Shown here: in pieces, positions 7,100 through 16,751 of the stretch
Layout: the number at the start of each line of letters is the position of its first letter
Numbering within the stretch: position 1 is the first letter of the stretch
DNA from: Bacteroidales bacterium
Lineage (GTDB): Bacteria; Bacteroidota; Bacteroidia; Bacteroidales; UBA932
Reading direction: 5' to 3'
DNA length: 64,000 bases
Assembly (NCBI GenBank): GCA_017412645.1
Contig: JAFPWX010000017.1
Span: 62,001-126,000 of the forward strand
Program-made: the position numbers and the translations under genes
Notes under the pieces: model-generated
Seen by the model: the letters and a program-made list of their open reading frames with translations, nothing else
Database searches by the model: none
What the model was told of the DNA's origin: nothing

Positions 7100-7999
7100 T
7101 TAGTCGAGATCGGAAACCTTGACTTCTGCTTTATAAAGCTCGAGCATCTCTTCTTCACTGAGAGCTTTGTTAAATACGCGAATCTCATCGATCTTACCGG
7201 CGAAGTAGCTAAGCCAGCTTTCGCTGGACTTTCCAGTCTCACGAGAAGCAAATGCGCCGATGTACATGCAGGTAACGTCGGGTTGAACAACCTTGCCAAC
7301 CTTGGCCTGATTGCCCTCGGCATCAGCCGGACCGGCCCAGCAGAGGTTAGTACCAAGAATCTTCTGAGCTTCTTCGTCAACAGGGCCGACAAGAACGCCA
7401 TTGACCCAGAGGTTTGCATAGGAAGTGTTCTCGTCGTAACTGAAACCGACCTGAATCCACTGGTTTGCTACGATGGCTTCGGATTTGAAGTTCGGGAAGA
7501 ATCCACCCCATTCGGTCTTGGTGCTGAACATGTAACCCTTGAAAGTGGTTCCCTTGTCGTCGCCACCGTCATAGAACATATCCCAACCGCCCCAGTTGGC
7601 ATCAGCTCCACCGTCAAAGGTGATGATACCGCCACGCTGGGTAGGAGAATTTACCCATGCGGTTACGGTGAAACTGCTCAGCTTGGAAAGGAAGTCCTTC
7701 GGGACATTCAACTTAAGATAGGCCTGAGTTTCGTGGTCTGCGCTCTTGTTGTTGTAGGCGCCGCCACGGAAGCCCTTTTCGTTGAATTCGGCCTGACCGC
7801 CAAGAGTAGCAACGGAGACACCCTCTCCGAGAGTAATAACATCCTCTGCCGAGTTGAGGGGGAAGTAGGCAACCAGATTCTCGGATGCTACGCTAACCCC
7901 ACCGGTAGTGTCGGGAGTTTTTTTGTCTCCGTCCTTTTTGCAGGAGACGATTGCGAGGGCTGCTACAGCCGCTGCAATGAGAAGAAAATACTTTTTCAT
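7100..7999 (-). CDS. LamG-domain lipoprotein, probable surface glycan-binding protein
   Basis: A 299-residue lipoprotein (MKKYFLLIAAAVAALAIVSC) with one concanavalin-A-like/LamG jelly roll. Typical strands are ENLVAYFPLNSAEDV near the start, SSFTVTAWVNSPTQRGGI in the middle and AGKIDEIRVFNKALSEEEM near the end. It lies nine bases downstream of susD and takes the position that SusE/SGBP-type surface glycan-binding proteins usually occupy. No catalytic machinery is apparent. It probably helps SusD hold the glucan at the cell surface; the ligand is inferred from the locus. Confidence 0.82.
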   Translation of the reverse strand: MKKYFLLIAAAVAALAIVSCKKDGDKKTPDTTGGVSVASENLVAYFPLNSAEDVITLGEGVSVATLGGQAEFNEKGFRGGAYNNKSADHETQAYLKLNVPKDFLSKLSSFTVTAWVNSPTQRGGIITFDGGADANWGGWDMFYDGGDDKGTTFKGYMFSTKTEWGGFFPNFKSEAIVANQWIQVGFSYDENTSYANLWVNGVLVGPVDEEAQKILGTNLCWAGPADAEGNQAKVGKVVQPDVTCMYIGAFASRETGKSSESWLSYFAGKIDEIRVFNKALSEEEMLELYKAEVKVSDLD

Positions 8000-8008
8000 A
8001 ATGAATGA

Positions 8009-9487
8009 TTAATAGTTTGGATTTTGATTGAGGTTTTCGTTTAGCTGTAATTGGGTTGATGGTATTGGGAAGAGATTGTGTTTTCCTTCCACATAGCCAA
8101 GGTCGGCAAGCACAGTAGCGGCACGGCCTGTACGAACCAGGTCGAGGAAGCGGTCTTCTTCAAGAGCGAGCTCTGCGCGACGCTCGTCAAGTATCTTTGC
8201 TGTGGTGGCTTCCGTTTCCGGAGTTAGTCCGGCACGGGCACGCACTTCGTTGAGAGCTTCGAGAGCGGTCTTGCCGCTCAGCGCTCCTACTGTTGCGCCT
8301 CGAGAGATCGCTTCGGCGTAGATGAGAAGAACTTCGGCATAACGGATTACGCGTAAATTATGGTCGTAGCCGTAACCATTGCCGCTCCAGTCGTTATAGG
8401 ACTTTGGAGTGTACACCTTGCCGTTGTAAACCGGATTCGGGCACTGGTCGCTGATATAGTCTCCTTCTGGGGTAGTAGTACCACGATAAAGCAACGTGGT
8501 TGCCGGACGGACCGTTTCGCCACGGTCGGCGTAGAACTGGATCAGCGCATCGCTAGGCACCCCGAATCCCCACCCCTGCATGTTGTTAGGGGTATTGTTT
8601 CGAGGACCCTGAACGTAAGCGTAAGTGGAGTAAGCTGCATCACCATTCGACTTCCCAAGGTCAGTGCTTTCTATTTCAAACAGAGACTCCTTGCAATATT
8701 CGCCATCTACAGAGAAAAGTTCGCGGAAGTTTTCCAGCAGACCATAGCGGTTACTGGCAATCACCTGGTCGCAGTATTCGGCGGCCTTCGCCCAATTACC
8801 GCGGTACAAGTACACCTTGGCGAGAAGAGCCATGGCAGAATACTTAGTGACTCGGCCAGTATAAGCCTTTGCCCATTTTTCCGGCAGGCGGACGATGGCG
8901 TCTTCCAGATCACTGACAATCAAGGCGTAAACCTGATCCGGAGTGCTTTGCGGCACTGCGGCCAGTTCTTCTGATGTCATTATCTTATCGATGATTGGTA
9001 CGTTGCCCCACATGGTCACAATGCGGAAGTAAGCAAATGCGCGAATGAATTTCGCGTCACCTATTCCCTGTTCCGCCTCCGCCTTCAGGTCGTCGCTTGA
9101 TAACTGCTCCTTGAACAGGCCCATTTGAGAGATGGCGTTGTTGGCCGCAGAAACGATATTATAGTAGCCTGTCCACTGGGCGGATATAAGCTCGTTGGCA
9201 GCGTCGTACTTGAATTCGTCCATCTCTTTGGTGGAGGCGCCGTCTTCGGGAGTAGAACCCTTGTCTTGGTCGTCGGAAGTGACGCCAAGGCAACCGAGCA
9301 GCGGGAATGACGAGGAGTCATAACTGCGAAGCTCTGCGTAAGCAGCGCTGATAGGCTTGATAATATTCTCGCCCTTGGTATAATCGAGACCCTCCGAAGT
9401 GGTTGTGCCTTCGGGACGGATATTCAGGAAATCCGAGCATCCTGCCAGCAGCAGGACGGCCGATACTGTTATGATTATCCTTTTCAT
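8009..9487 (-). CDS. SusD-like outer-membrane glycan-binding lipoprotein
   Basis: A 492-residue SusD/RagB protein (SusD-like_3 N-terminal TPR part plus C-terminal RagB part). The signal MKRIIITVSAVLLLAGC gives the lipobox Cys, followed by SDFLNIRPEG, the standard SusD opening. TPR-type AKFIRAFAYFRIVTMWGNVP and ALLAKVYLYRGNWAKAAEYC segments follow; the C-terminal block RAELALEEDRFLDLVRTGRA and the end NEWLNQNPNY-like NENLNQNPNY are diagnostic. It forms the lid of the SusC transporter encoded just upstream, three bases away. Substrate is inferred to be beta-1,2-glucan oligosaccharides. Confidence 0.93.
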   Translation of the reverse strand: MKRIIITVSAVLLLAGCSDFLNIRPEGTTTSEGLDYTKGENIIKPISAAYAELRSYDSSSFPLLGCLGVTSDDQDKGSTPEDGASTKEMDEFKYDAANELISAQWTGYYNIVSAANNAISQMGLFKEQLSSDDLKAEAEQGIGDAKFIRAFAYFRIVTMWGNVPIIDKIMTSEELAAVPQSTPDQVYALIVSDLEDAIVRLPEKWAKAYTGRVTKYSAMALLAKVYLYRGNWAKAAEYCDQVIASNRYGLLENFRELFSVDGEYCKESLFEIESTDLGKSNGDAAYSTYAYVQGPRNNTPNNMQGWGFGVPSDALIQFYADRGETVRPATTLLYRGTTTPEGDYISDQCPNPVYNGKVYTPKSYNDWSGNGYGYDHNLRVIRYAEVLLIYAEAISRGATVGALSGKTALEALNEVRARAGLTPETEATTAKILDERRAELALEEDRFLDLVRTGRAATVLADLGYVEGKHNLFPIPSTQLQLNENLNQNPNY

Positions 9488-9490
9488 GGC

Positions 9491-12400
9491 CTATTTGAAG
9501 TTAAGTTTAACACCGAGAGTATAAATAGCCTGGAGCGGATGCGTTGCCGTATCGATGCCAGAGGCGATTGGGGAACCACCTATCTCTGTGGTAAAACCAT
9601 TATAGGTGAAGTAGCTGAACGGCCGCTGGGCTGCAATGTACACGCGGGCTGAGTTTACAAAGTCAAGTTTGCTGAACTTGGTGAAAGTGTAACCTGCCTG
9701 GATGTTCTGTATACGAATGAACCAGCCTGGCTCCACAAAGAAATCGTTAGCCCTTTGAGTATAGGACTGACCATAAGCCGCGGAGGAAGGATATTTGTCA
9801 GATGGGTTCTCCTTGGTCCAGCGATTCTTATAGAAGTCGAGATCGTAGTTACCATCGGAGAAGGTACCACGGTTCATACGTTTTGCATTGAGTATCTTAT
9901 TGCCAAACTGACCGTAGAAGGAAAGGGAGAAGTCGATGTTCTTCCAGTTCAGGCCAAAGTCGAGACCTGTCTGCAGCCACGGAATTGGGCTACCGAGATA
10001 AGTAAGATCCTTATCGTCGATCTTCTGGTTGCCGTCCTGATCCTTGTATTTGAAGTATCCGGCACCCTTTACCGTCTGCTGCTGATCGTCGAGCATAGCA
10101 TCCTTATTGGAAGCCCAAACACCATCGATCTCGTATCCCCAGAAAGATCCAATAGGATAGCCGACAACGGTGCGTGTGCTGTAGTTGCCGCGCACCACGG
10201 CTCCGGGGATGTAGTCGCGACCCTCGAGTGCTACCACCTTATTGCGGACGGTAGTAACATTAAGGCCGATGTTATAGCCAAGATCCTCTGAAATCTTATC
10301 ATTCCAGTGAAGATCAAGCTCAAAGCCAGAGTTGCGAACCGTGCCGTTGTTTGCAAGGAGCTCGGTTGTACCGCCGCCGGTAGCAATAGGAACGTAGAAC
10401 ACTACATTATGAGTGGTTCGGTTGTAGTAGTCAAGTGTTCCGGACAGACGGCTCTGAAGGAAGGCGAAGTCCAAACCGAGATCCCATTCGCTCACCACCT
10501 CCCATTTGAGGTAGTTCTGGTAGACCGTTTGAGCGCCGACACCGTCGACCAACACTCCGTTGAACACCGCCGAGGCGCTGTAACCGCTGCTTCCCACGAT
10601 GCTGGCGGAGTTGGCTGGCACATTGTCGTTACCGAGCAGTCCCCACGAGGCTCGGAGTTTCAGGTATTCAAAAGCCGGCTTGTCTTTCATAAACTCTTCT
10701 TCAGTGATTACCCAGCCTGCACCAACTGAAGGGAAGAAGCCCCATTTTTGCTGGTACTTGCTGGATGCGTCGGCACGGAAGGTTGCGGTGGCAAGAAAGC
10801 GATCGGCATAATTCCAAGTGCCTCTGGTGAAGAATGAAAGGCCATGATAGGTATATGGGCCCGGGGTGAGGTCGGTTACAGCAATATTCTTTGTGCTGCC
10901 AAGGCCGAGATAGCGACTCTGTGCATCCACGTCGGGGACGTCGGTTGCCGAGCCCCAGAGGCCGGTGAGATTCTCAATACGGGTACTCTGGCCTAACAGC
11001 GCGCTGAAACTGTGTTTACCGCGGCTATCGGCATAAGTAAGGGTATTGTCGAGTATCTGCTTGCGGCGGAGGCCGAAGGTCTTGCTCATGCTAGATGTAC
11101 TGAGCGCCTGGGTGCCGTAGACACAGAACTCAGGAGTATAACTCTCGCTCTTGTAGCCTTCGTAGTCGAAATTGTATGCTGTCTTGAATTTGAGTTTGTC
11201 GCGCAGCATTTTTATCTCAGCATATGTGGAGAATACCAGGTTGAGGCCCTTTGTGCGGTTGTCAGAATAATAAACTGCCGCAAAGGGATTGCCGTATGAA
11301 CCGCCGAAGCCATAACGCTGCGGAGAATCGAAGTTCACTGGATACGCGTCTGTGTTGGCATCGTTGTAAACCGGATAGACGGGAGGATTCACGAATGCCT
11401 GTTCAAAAGCTCCCGAGTTAGGATCCTTGCGGTTGTAATCACTCACCAGGACATTCATGCCCATAGTGAGCCAGTCTTTAACTTTCTGGTCCACGCGACC
11501 GCGGAGGTTCACACGATCATAACCGTTATCCACATTCATGATACCGTCCTGATAGAAGTAGTTAAGACCAAAACTATAATTGGTCTTCTCCGTGGCTCCG
11601 GAAACATCAAGAGAGTGGCTATGGGTGAGAGCCTTGCGGAGCAGCGTGGCATACCAGTCGGTACTAGCCGGATAATCGGCAGCATTCTTCTGAGTATATG
11701 AAGCATCGTCTGCGAAGGCCTCATTGAGGATTTCCACATACTGCTCACGGTTCGCCAGCTTCATCACATTCACCGGTACCTGAAGGCCCACGTAACCATC
11801 ATAACTAATGTCGGTATGGTCCATGGTTCCCTTCTTGGTGGTTATAAGGATGACACCATTGGCGGCGCGGACACCATAGATGGCCGCGGCGGATGCATCC
11901 TTGAGCACCGTCATCTCTTCAATATCGGATGTGGCGATGAAGGAGATGTTGTCCACAAATACACCATCAACAACATAGAGTGGCGTTGCGTATGAGCCGA
12001 TGGAGCCGGTACCGCGGATGGTCACCGACGGGGCCGCTCCCGGCGCGCCGCTCTGGATCACGCGCACGCCACTGGCCTTACCCTGAAGGGCAGACAGGGC
12101 GTTACCGGAAATCTGTTTGTTAAGCTCATCGCCCTTCACGTTCACGATGGGCGCAGTAAGGTCCTTGGCTTTCTGGGTGCCATAACCGACCACCACCGCC
12201 TCCTCCATCATTAGGGCATCAGTAGCGAGGGTGAAGTCGTAGCGATTGGATGCTCCGACCGTTACCTGCTGTTCGAGGAATCCCATGCAGGAGACTACCA
12301 GAACAGCCCCCTCCGGGACCTTGATCTCGTAGACACCGTCGATGTCGGTCATTGCTCCATTACTCGTGCCCTGCTGCAAGATGAACGCGCCTGGCATAGG

Positions 12401-12499
12401 ATAGCCGGAGTCGTCGTTCACCACGCCTGTCACGGTCTTGTTCTGACCGTAGAGCGAGGCTCCGATGCAAAGGAAGAAAAGAAAGATTAATCTCTTCAT
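9491..12499 (-). CDS. SusC-like TonB-dependent outer-membrane transporter
   Basis: A 1002-residue SusC/RagA transporter. The signal peptide (residues 1-19, ending SLYGQ) is followed by a carboxypeptidase-regulatory-like beta-sandwich (about 22-95, TGVVNDDSGYPMPGAFI), a TonB box at 99-107 (EEAVVVGYG), the plug (about 115-225, with VTIRGTGSIG, PLYVVDGV and SAAAIYGVRAANGVILITTK) and a 22-strand barrel ending TLGVKLNFK. It has no STN domain, so it does not signal to an anti-sigma factor directly. It imports oligosaccharides together with the downstream SusD. No dedicated regulator lies next to this PUL. Confidence 0.95.
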   Translation of the reverse strand: MKRLIFLFFLCIGASLYGQNKTVTGVVNDDSGYPMPGAFILQQGTSNGAMTDIDGVYEIKVPEGAVLVVSCMGFLEQQVTVGASNRYDFTLATDALMMEEAVVVGYGTQKAKDLTAPIVNVKGDELNKQISGNALSALQGKASGVRVIQSGAPGAAPSVTIRGTGSIGSYATPLYVVDGVFVDNISFIATSDIEEMTVLKDASAAAIYGVRAANGVILITTKKGTMDHTDISYDGYVGLQVPVNVMKLANREQYVEILNEAFADDASYTQKNAADYPASTDWYATLLRKALTHSHSLDVSGATEKTNYSFGLNYFYQDGIMNVDNGYDRVNLRGRVDQKVKDWLTMGMNVLVSDYNRKDPNSGAFEQAFVNPPVYPVYNDANTDAYPVNFDSPQRYGFGGSYGNPFAAVYYSDNRTKGLNLVFSTYAEIKMLRDKLKFKTAYNFDYEGYKSESYTPEFCVYGTQALSTSSMSKTFGLRRKQILDNTLTYADSRGKHSFSALLGQSTRIENLTGLWGSATDVPDVDAQSRYLGLGSTKNIAVTDLTPGPYTYHGLSFFTRGTWNYADRFLATATFRADASSKYQQKWGFFPSVGAGWVITEEEFMKDKPAFEYLKLRASWGLLGNDNVPANSASIVGSSGYSASAVFNGVLVDGVGAQTVYQNYLKWEVVSEWDLGLDFAFLQSRLSGTLDYYNRTTHNVVFYVPIATGGGTTELLANNGTVRNSGFELDLHWNDKISEDLGYNIGLNVTTVRNKVVALEGRDYIPGAVVRGNYSTRTVVGYPIGSFWGYEIDGVWASNKDAMLDDQQQTVKGAGYFKYKDQDGNQKIDDKDLTYLGSPIPWLQTGLDFGLNWKNIDFSLSFYGQFGNKILNAKRMNRGTFSDGNYDLDFYKNRWTKENPSDKYPSSAAYGQSYTQRANDFFVEPGWFIRIQNIQAGYTFTKFSKLDFVNSARVYIAAQRPFSYFTYNGFTTEIGGSPIASGIDTATHPLQAIYTLGVKLNFK

Positions 12500-12502
12500 A
12501 AA

Positions 12503-13777
12503 TTATTGGTTGTTAGTATAGTAAAATCCAAGTTTTTCGAGACCCGGGCCGATTTCCGGAGCGCTCATGAAGAGCCTCCAGAGCAGGCCGCTGCGGGCAT
12601 TTTCAATCATCACCACCTGGGGTCCCTGGTCGATGGCAAGGTAGTGCTGCACGACCTGACGGGGTTCGTCGAGGCTGTAGTTCACCGCATCATAGAAGCC
12701 GCATGGCCCCCAGACCCGACGGTCCCGCAGAAGGCTCCGCATGATTTTCAGGCTCTCCTTCGGCACATAGGCGATGGACGACACCGCCGCCGTGGGGCTA
12801 ATCGTGCCGTTCTCATCGGGCGTGCCGGGATAGTGGCCGGAGTAGCCCACCAGGGCATCGTCGCTGGAGGTGAAGCCCCAGAGGCCGCGTGGCTGGCCCT
12901 TCTCGCGCGCGTACGCCATTTGAATAAGGGCGTGATTCCGGCCCTGCTCGAAGTAATCGGCATAGCCGTCGCAGAGGCCTCGCGGATCCAGCCCAAGCCA
13001 GGAATAGTGAGTGAAGAATAGCGGCCCTCCATACAGTTCCATTCCCAGCTTCAGCGGGATACCATAATAGGAACGGCCGTTATAGTAGTAAGAAGATGTC
13101 TTGTAGGAGGCTTCATAGCACTGCCGGCTTATCGGATGGGTGGGCGACGAGGCCGCCAGCACATAGGTGATCAGCGTTTCGTCGTAGCCGCGGATGGCGT
13201 GGTTCATCTTCCACTCATGGACGGGCGACCAGTGCCAATAGAGGGTGTCGGTGCCGCGGGTGTACCAGTCCCATTCGACCTCCCGATAAAGACGGTCGCA
13301 GAGCTCGCGGAGTACCTTGCTGGAGGTCCACTGCCTGGCGGCGAGCAGGCCCTGTACCAGGAAGGCTGTTTCCACGAGGTCGCCGCCGTCGTCGTACTCG
13401 CTGAACGAGAAGGCCTGCCCGGTGTCGCCGTCGTACCAGTGCGCCCAGGCCCCGTGGAAGCGGGGCAGGAACTCCAGGTTGCGGGCAATCTTGCCTATAC
13501 GCTGGGTGGCGTCTTCCCGGCTGAGCCAGCCGCGCTCGGCCCCGACGATGATGGCCATGATGCCGAAGCCCGTACCGCCGGTGGTGACGATGTTGCCGTT
13601 CGCGTCCTCCGCCCTTTCGCGCGCCATGCCGGTGTTGGGCTCAGCGAGGGTGGTGAAGTATTCGAGGGTTTGCCGCTGCACCTTGTCGAGCAGGGCTTCG
13701 TCTCTCCGGGAAAAGCCACCCGGGGCAGTGCAGGCCGCAAACAGCAGACCCGCCGCCAGTAAGGCCTTAATCCTCAT
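12503..13777 (-). CDS. GH144 family lipoprotein, second copy
   Basis: A 424-residue paralogue of the GH144 protein at the end of the operon, without its Ig-like domain. The signal MRIKALLAAGLLFAAC is a lipoprotein type. Conserved blocks match the paralogue: TGGTGFGIMAIIVGAERGW, FHGAWAHWYDG, HWSPVHEWKMNHAI, GPLFFTHYSWLGLDPRGL and AIDQGPQVVMIENARSG. GH144 members cut beta-1,2-glucan endo-wise, though some family enzymes differ in specificity; two diverged copies in one operon suggest division of labour by chain length. Its ATG overlaps the GH3 stop by 11 bases. Confidence 0.87.
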   Translation of the reverse strand: MRIKALLAAGLLFAACTAPGGFSRRDEALLDKVQRQTLEYFTTLAEPNTGMARERAEDANGNIVTTGGTGFGIMAIIVGAERGWLSREDATQRIGKIARNLEFLPRFHGAWAHWYDGDTGQAFSFSEYDDGGDLVETAFLVQGLLAARQWTSSKVLRELCDRLYREVEWDWYTRGTDTLYWHWSPVHEWKMNHAIRGYDETLITYVLAASSPTHPISRQCYEASYKTSSYYYNGRSYYGIPLKLGMELYGGPLFFTHYSWLGLDPRGLCDGYADYFEQGRNHALIQMAYAREKGQPRGLWGFTSSDDALVGYSGHYPGTPDENGTISPTAAVSSIAYVPKESLKIMRSLLRDRRVWGPCGFYDAVNYSLDEPRQVVQHYLAIDQGPQVVMIENARSGLLWRLFMSAPEIGPGLEKLGFYYTNNQ

Positions 13778-15953
13778 AACTGAAAGATGCGGCTTTGGTG
13801 TCGTTCGATGCGTGGCCGATGTAGAGGTCGAACTCGCCGGCCTCCGGGCCGTAAGTCATGTCGCGGCGCCAGAATGAGATGGTTTCCGGGTCGATGGTGA
13901 AGCTTACCGTGCGGGCCTCTCCGGCCTGCAGGCTTATCTGCTCGAAGCCCTTGAGCTGCCGGACCGGACGGGTAACGGAGGCGAGGCGGTCGTGTATGTA
14001 CATCTGCACCGTCTCTACCCCGGCGCGATCGCCGGTATTGCGCACTTCGATGCTGGCGGTGATGCTGCCCTTCGCGCCGAAGGAGTCGGCGCTGAGGGAA
14101 ACCTCACCGTATTCAAAGCTGGTGTAGCTCAGCCCTTCGCCGAAGGCGTAGAGCGGCTCGTTGGGGATATCCAGATAATGGCTTTCGTATTTGAAACCGG
14201 GATGAAGATATGGACGGCCGGTATTCTTCATATAGTGGTAGACCGGGACCTGTCCCAGACATAGCGGGAAGGTTACCGGCAGACGTCCCTGCGGATTGGC
14301 TTCGCCGAAGAGCAGGTTCGTAACCGCCTTTCCTCCCATGGTTCCGGGGTACCAGGCTTCGAGGATTGCGCCGGCAGCCTTGCTCTCGCGTTCAAGGGCG
14401 AGGGGACGGCCGCTGAGCAGCACAACCGCCACCGGCTTGCCAAGCGCCGCTATCTTCTCGAGCAGTTCGGTCTGCACTCCGGGAACGTCGATGTTGCTGC
14501 GGCTGGCGGCTTCTCCACTCCAGGAATAGTCCTCTCCTATCACCATCACAACCATTTCGGCGCTGCGGGCAGCCCTCAGGGCCTCGGCAAAACCGCTGCG
14601 GTCTTCCCCGAACTGACGGCATCCCTTTGCGTAGACCACATTCTTTTCTCCGTTGTAATCCATTATGGCGTAAAGGATGCTCTGAGGATATGAACCGTCT
14701 CCCGCAGCTCTCCACGAGCCCAGATACTGGTTGGGGTCGTCGGCAAGGGTTCCTATCACCGCCACTTTAGTCCCTTTCTTTATAGGCAGAACGCCCTCGT
14801 TCTTGAGCAGCACGGCGCTTTCTTCCGCCATCTTGAGAGCGGTGGCAAGATGCTCCGGAGTCATCGTCTGCGAAGCTTCGCGCTGCTCGTCACAATAGCG
14901 GTAGGGATCGTCGAACAGACCCAGTTCCTCTTTCACGCGGAGTATCCTGCGGACGGCTTCATCCACCGTTTTCATCTTGATTTCTCCCCTCTCGATGGAG
15001 CCTTTGAGGTAGTTGTAGAAGGCTGCGCTCATCATATCCATGTCGAGTCCTGCCTCCAGGGCCTGAACCCCGGCCTGGCAGGTGTCGCGCGCCGTGCCGT
15101 GGAAGGTCATTTCCATGATGCCCGTATAGTCGCTCACCACAAGGCCGTCGAAGCCCCATTCGTCGCGGAGGATTTCCGTGAGCAGGTGGTGGCTGGCCGT
15201 TGCAGGCACGCCGTCAAGCTCGTTGAAGGAGGCCATCACCGTGCGGGCGCCGGCCTTGACCGCCGCCTCATAGGGAGGCATATAGAATTCGCGGAGCCAG
15301 CGTTCGCTCATATCCACGGTATTGTATTCGCGGCCGGCCTGGGGTGCGCCGTAAGCCGCGAAGTGCTTCACGCAGGCAGCGATGGTGGCGGGGTCGGCCA
15401 AATCGTCGCCCTGATAGCCGCGCGTCATTGCTTCCGCGATACGGGAACCAAGGAAGGGGTCTTCGCCGGAACCTTCGGAAACGCGTCCCCAGCGGGGCTC
15501 GACACTGACGTCGCACATCGGCGAGAACGTCCAGTGAATGCCGGCTGCCGATGCTTCCACTGCAGCCACGCGGGCGGTTTCCTGTATGAGTTCCGTATCC
15601 CAAGAAGCGGCCATTCCCAGATTGATGGGGAAAATGGTGCGGAAGCCATGGATAACGTCGTATCCAAACAGCAGAGGAATTCCGAGGCGGGTTTCGTTTA
15701 CGGCAATCTCCTGCAGTTTACGGTTATAAGAGGCGGTATAGGCATTGAGCAGATTGCCGCAGCGGCCTTCGCGGATGTCCTTTTCAAATCCGGGACGCAT
15801 AGACGGACCGGTTACGCTCCAATCGGAGGTGAACATCGTAAGCTGGCCTATCTTCTCGTCTACCGTCATCTGCCGCACAAGCTTCTCCACCCTGGACTGG
15901 GTGCAGGCGACGGCAAGTATTGTAGTGGTTATCAGCAGTAGTGTTTTTTTCAT
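13767..15953 (-). CDS. GH3 beta-glucosidase lipoprotein
   Basis: A 728-residue three-domain GH3 enzyme: TIM-barrel (about 20-370), alpha/beta sandwich (about 385-610) and C-terminal fibronectin-III-like domain (about 635-715). The nucleophile Asp lies in GLVVSDYTGI near residue 274; KHFAAYGAPQAGREYNTVD is the conserved substrate-binding region. The N-terminus MKKTLLLITTTILAVAC indicates a lipoprotein. In Bacteroides thetaiotaomicron a GH3 next to a GH144 gene acts on beta-1,2-gluco-oligosaccharides; the same pairing here supports that role, as inference. It follows the SDR gene by three bases and overlaps the GH144 gene. Confidence 0.9.
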   Translation of the reverse strand: MKKTLLLITTTILAVACTQSRVEKLVRQMTVDEKIGQLTMFTSDWSVTGPSMRPGFEKDIREGRCGNLLNAYTASYNRKLQEIAVNETRLGIPLLFGYDVIHGFRTIFPINLGMAASWDTELIQETARVAAVEASAAGIHWTFSPMCDVSVEPRWGRVSEGSGEDPFLGSRIAEAMTRGYQGDDLADPATIAACVKHFAAYGAPQAGREYNTVDMSERWLREFYMPPYEAAVKAGARTVMASFNELDGVPATASHHLLTEILRDEWGFDGLVVSDYTGIMEMTFHGTARDTCQAGVQALEAGLDMDMMSAAFYNYLKGSIERGEIKMKTVDEAVRRILRVKEELGLFDDPYRYCDEQREASQTMTPEHLATALKMAEESAVLLKNEGVLPIKKGTKVAVIGTLADDPNQYLGSWRAAGDGSYPQSILYAIMDYNGEKNVVYAKGCRQFGEDRSGFAEALRAARSAEMVVMVIGEDYSWSGEAASRSNIDVPGVQTELLEKIAALGKPVAVVLLSGRPLALERESKAAGAILEAWYPGTMGGKAVTNLLFGEANPQGRLPVTFPLCLGQVPVYHYMKNTGRPYLHPGFKYESHYLDIPNEPLYAFGEGLSYTSFEYGEVSLSADSFGAKGSITASIEVRNTGDRAGVETVQMYIHDRLASVTRPVRQLKGFEQISLQAGEARTVSFTIDPETISFWRRDMTYGPEAGEFDLYIGHASNDTKAASFSYED

Positions 15954-15956
15954 ATT

Positions 15957-16751
15957 CTAGAGTTTATAGTAAAGACTGAGTATCCATGCGAAAGTGCGTC
16001 TGGGGACGATGTGCTTCACGAAGACCGACAGCTTCTGAAGAGGGCTGGCGATGATCTTTTTATATGGAGGCCGTTTGGTCTTGACGATTTTTGCGATTTT
16101 AGCGGCCAGGTATTCGGGCTTGAGGCCGTTATTCTCGTCGTGCTCGATACTGGCGAGGCTCCTGGCGTATGTGGGGTATGCAGCAGCCACTTCGGGACCG
16201 GCCACGCTTTTGCGCTGGGCGGTGAAGTTTGTGGAGAAGTCGCCGGGCTCGATGACGGTTACGGAGATGCCGGTGCCGCGAAGCTCGAGCCTCAGGGCCT
16301 CGCAGTAGCCTTCGATGGCATATTTGCTGGCCGAGTAGAGGCCCTGGTAGGGCAGACCCATGAGTCCTCCGATGGAGCTGAAGGTGATGATGCGCCCCGA
16401 GCCCTGTTTGCGCATTGCGGGAACCACCCAGTGAAGGAAGCGCACCATACCCATCCAGTTCACGTCCATCTGGCGCTTGGCGTCTTCAAGGGAGCTGAAC
16501 TCCAGCGGGCCGCCTATGCCCATGCCGGCGTTGTTGATGAAAACGTCAATGCGGCCCTCGGCGTCGAGGACCTGTTTCACCGCCGCTTCCGCCTGGGCGT
16601 CGTCGGTAACTTCGCATTTAATGTAAGTCACGCCCTCGAGAGGTTCGGAATCTTTGCGGTAAGTGCCGTAGACCTTATGGCCCTCCTGTGCGAGTTTTTT
16701 TGCCATGGCCCTTCCGAAACCGGAAGTGATGCCGGTGATTAGAATTATCAT
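15957..16751 (-). CDS. Short-chain dehydrogenase/reductase
   Basis: A 264-residue classical SDR. The N-terminal Rossmann motif TGITSGFGRAMA binds the cofactor, NNAGMG is the structural motif, and YSASKYAIEG supplies the catalytic Tyr and Lys, with a Ser in ITFSSIGG. The basic residues YRKDSE after the second strand favour NADP(H). The C-terminal basic extension (KRPPYKKIIASPLQKLSVF) occurs in several bacterial SDRs of unknown substrate. It overlaps the Mrp gene by four bases and precedes the GH3 by three, so it is cotranscribed with the PUL, but a role in glucan use is not evident. Confidence 0.88.
   Translation of the reverse strand: MIILITGITSGFGRAMAKKLAQEGHKVYGTYRKDSEPLEGVTYIKCEVTDDAQAEAAVKQVLDAEGRIDVFINNAGMGIGGPLEFSSLEDAKRQMDVNWMGMVRFLHWVVPAMRKQGSGRIITFSSIGGLMGLPYQGLYSASKYAIEGYCEALRLELRGTGISVTVIEPGDFSTNFTAQRKSVAGPEVAAAYPTYARSLASIEHDENNGLKPEYLAAKIAKIVKTKRPPYKKIIASPLQKLSVFVKHIVPRRTFAWILSLYYKL

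Noticed and set aside
14850-15941. 363-codon plus-strand ORF opposite the GH3 gene
   Set aside because: Antisense shadow; the GH3 frame has all catalytic motifs.
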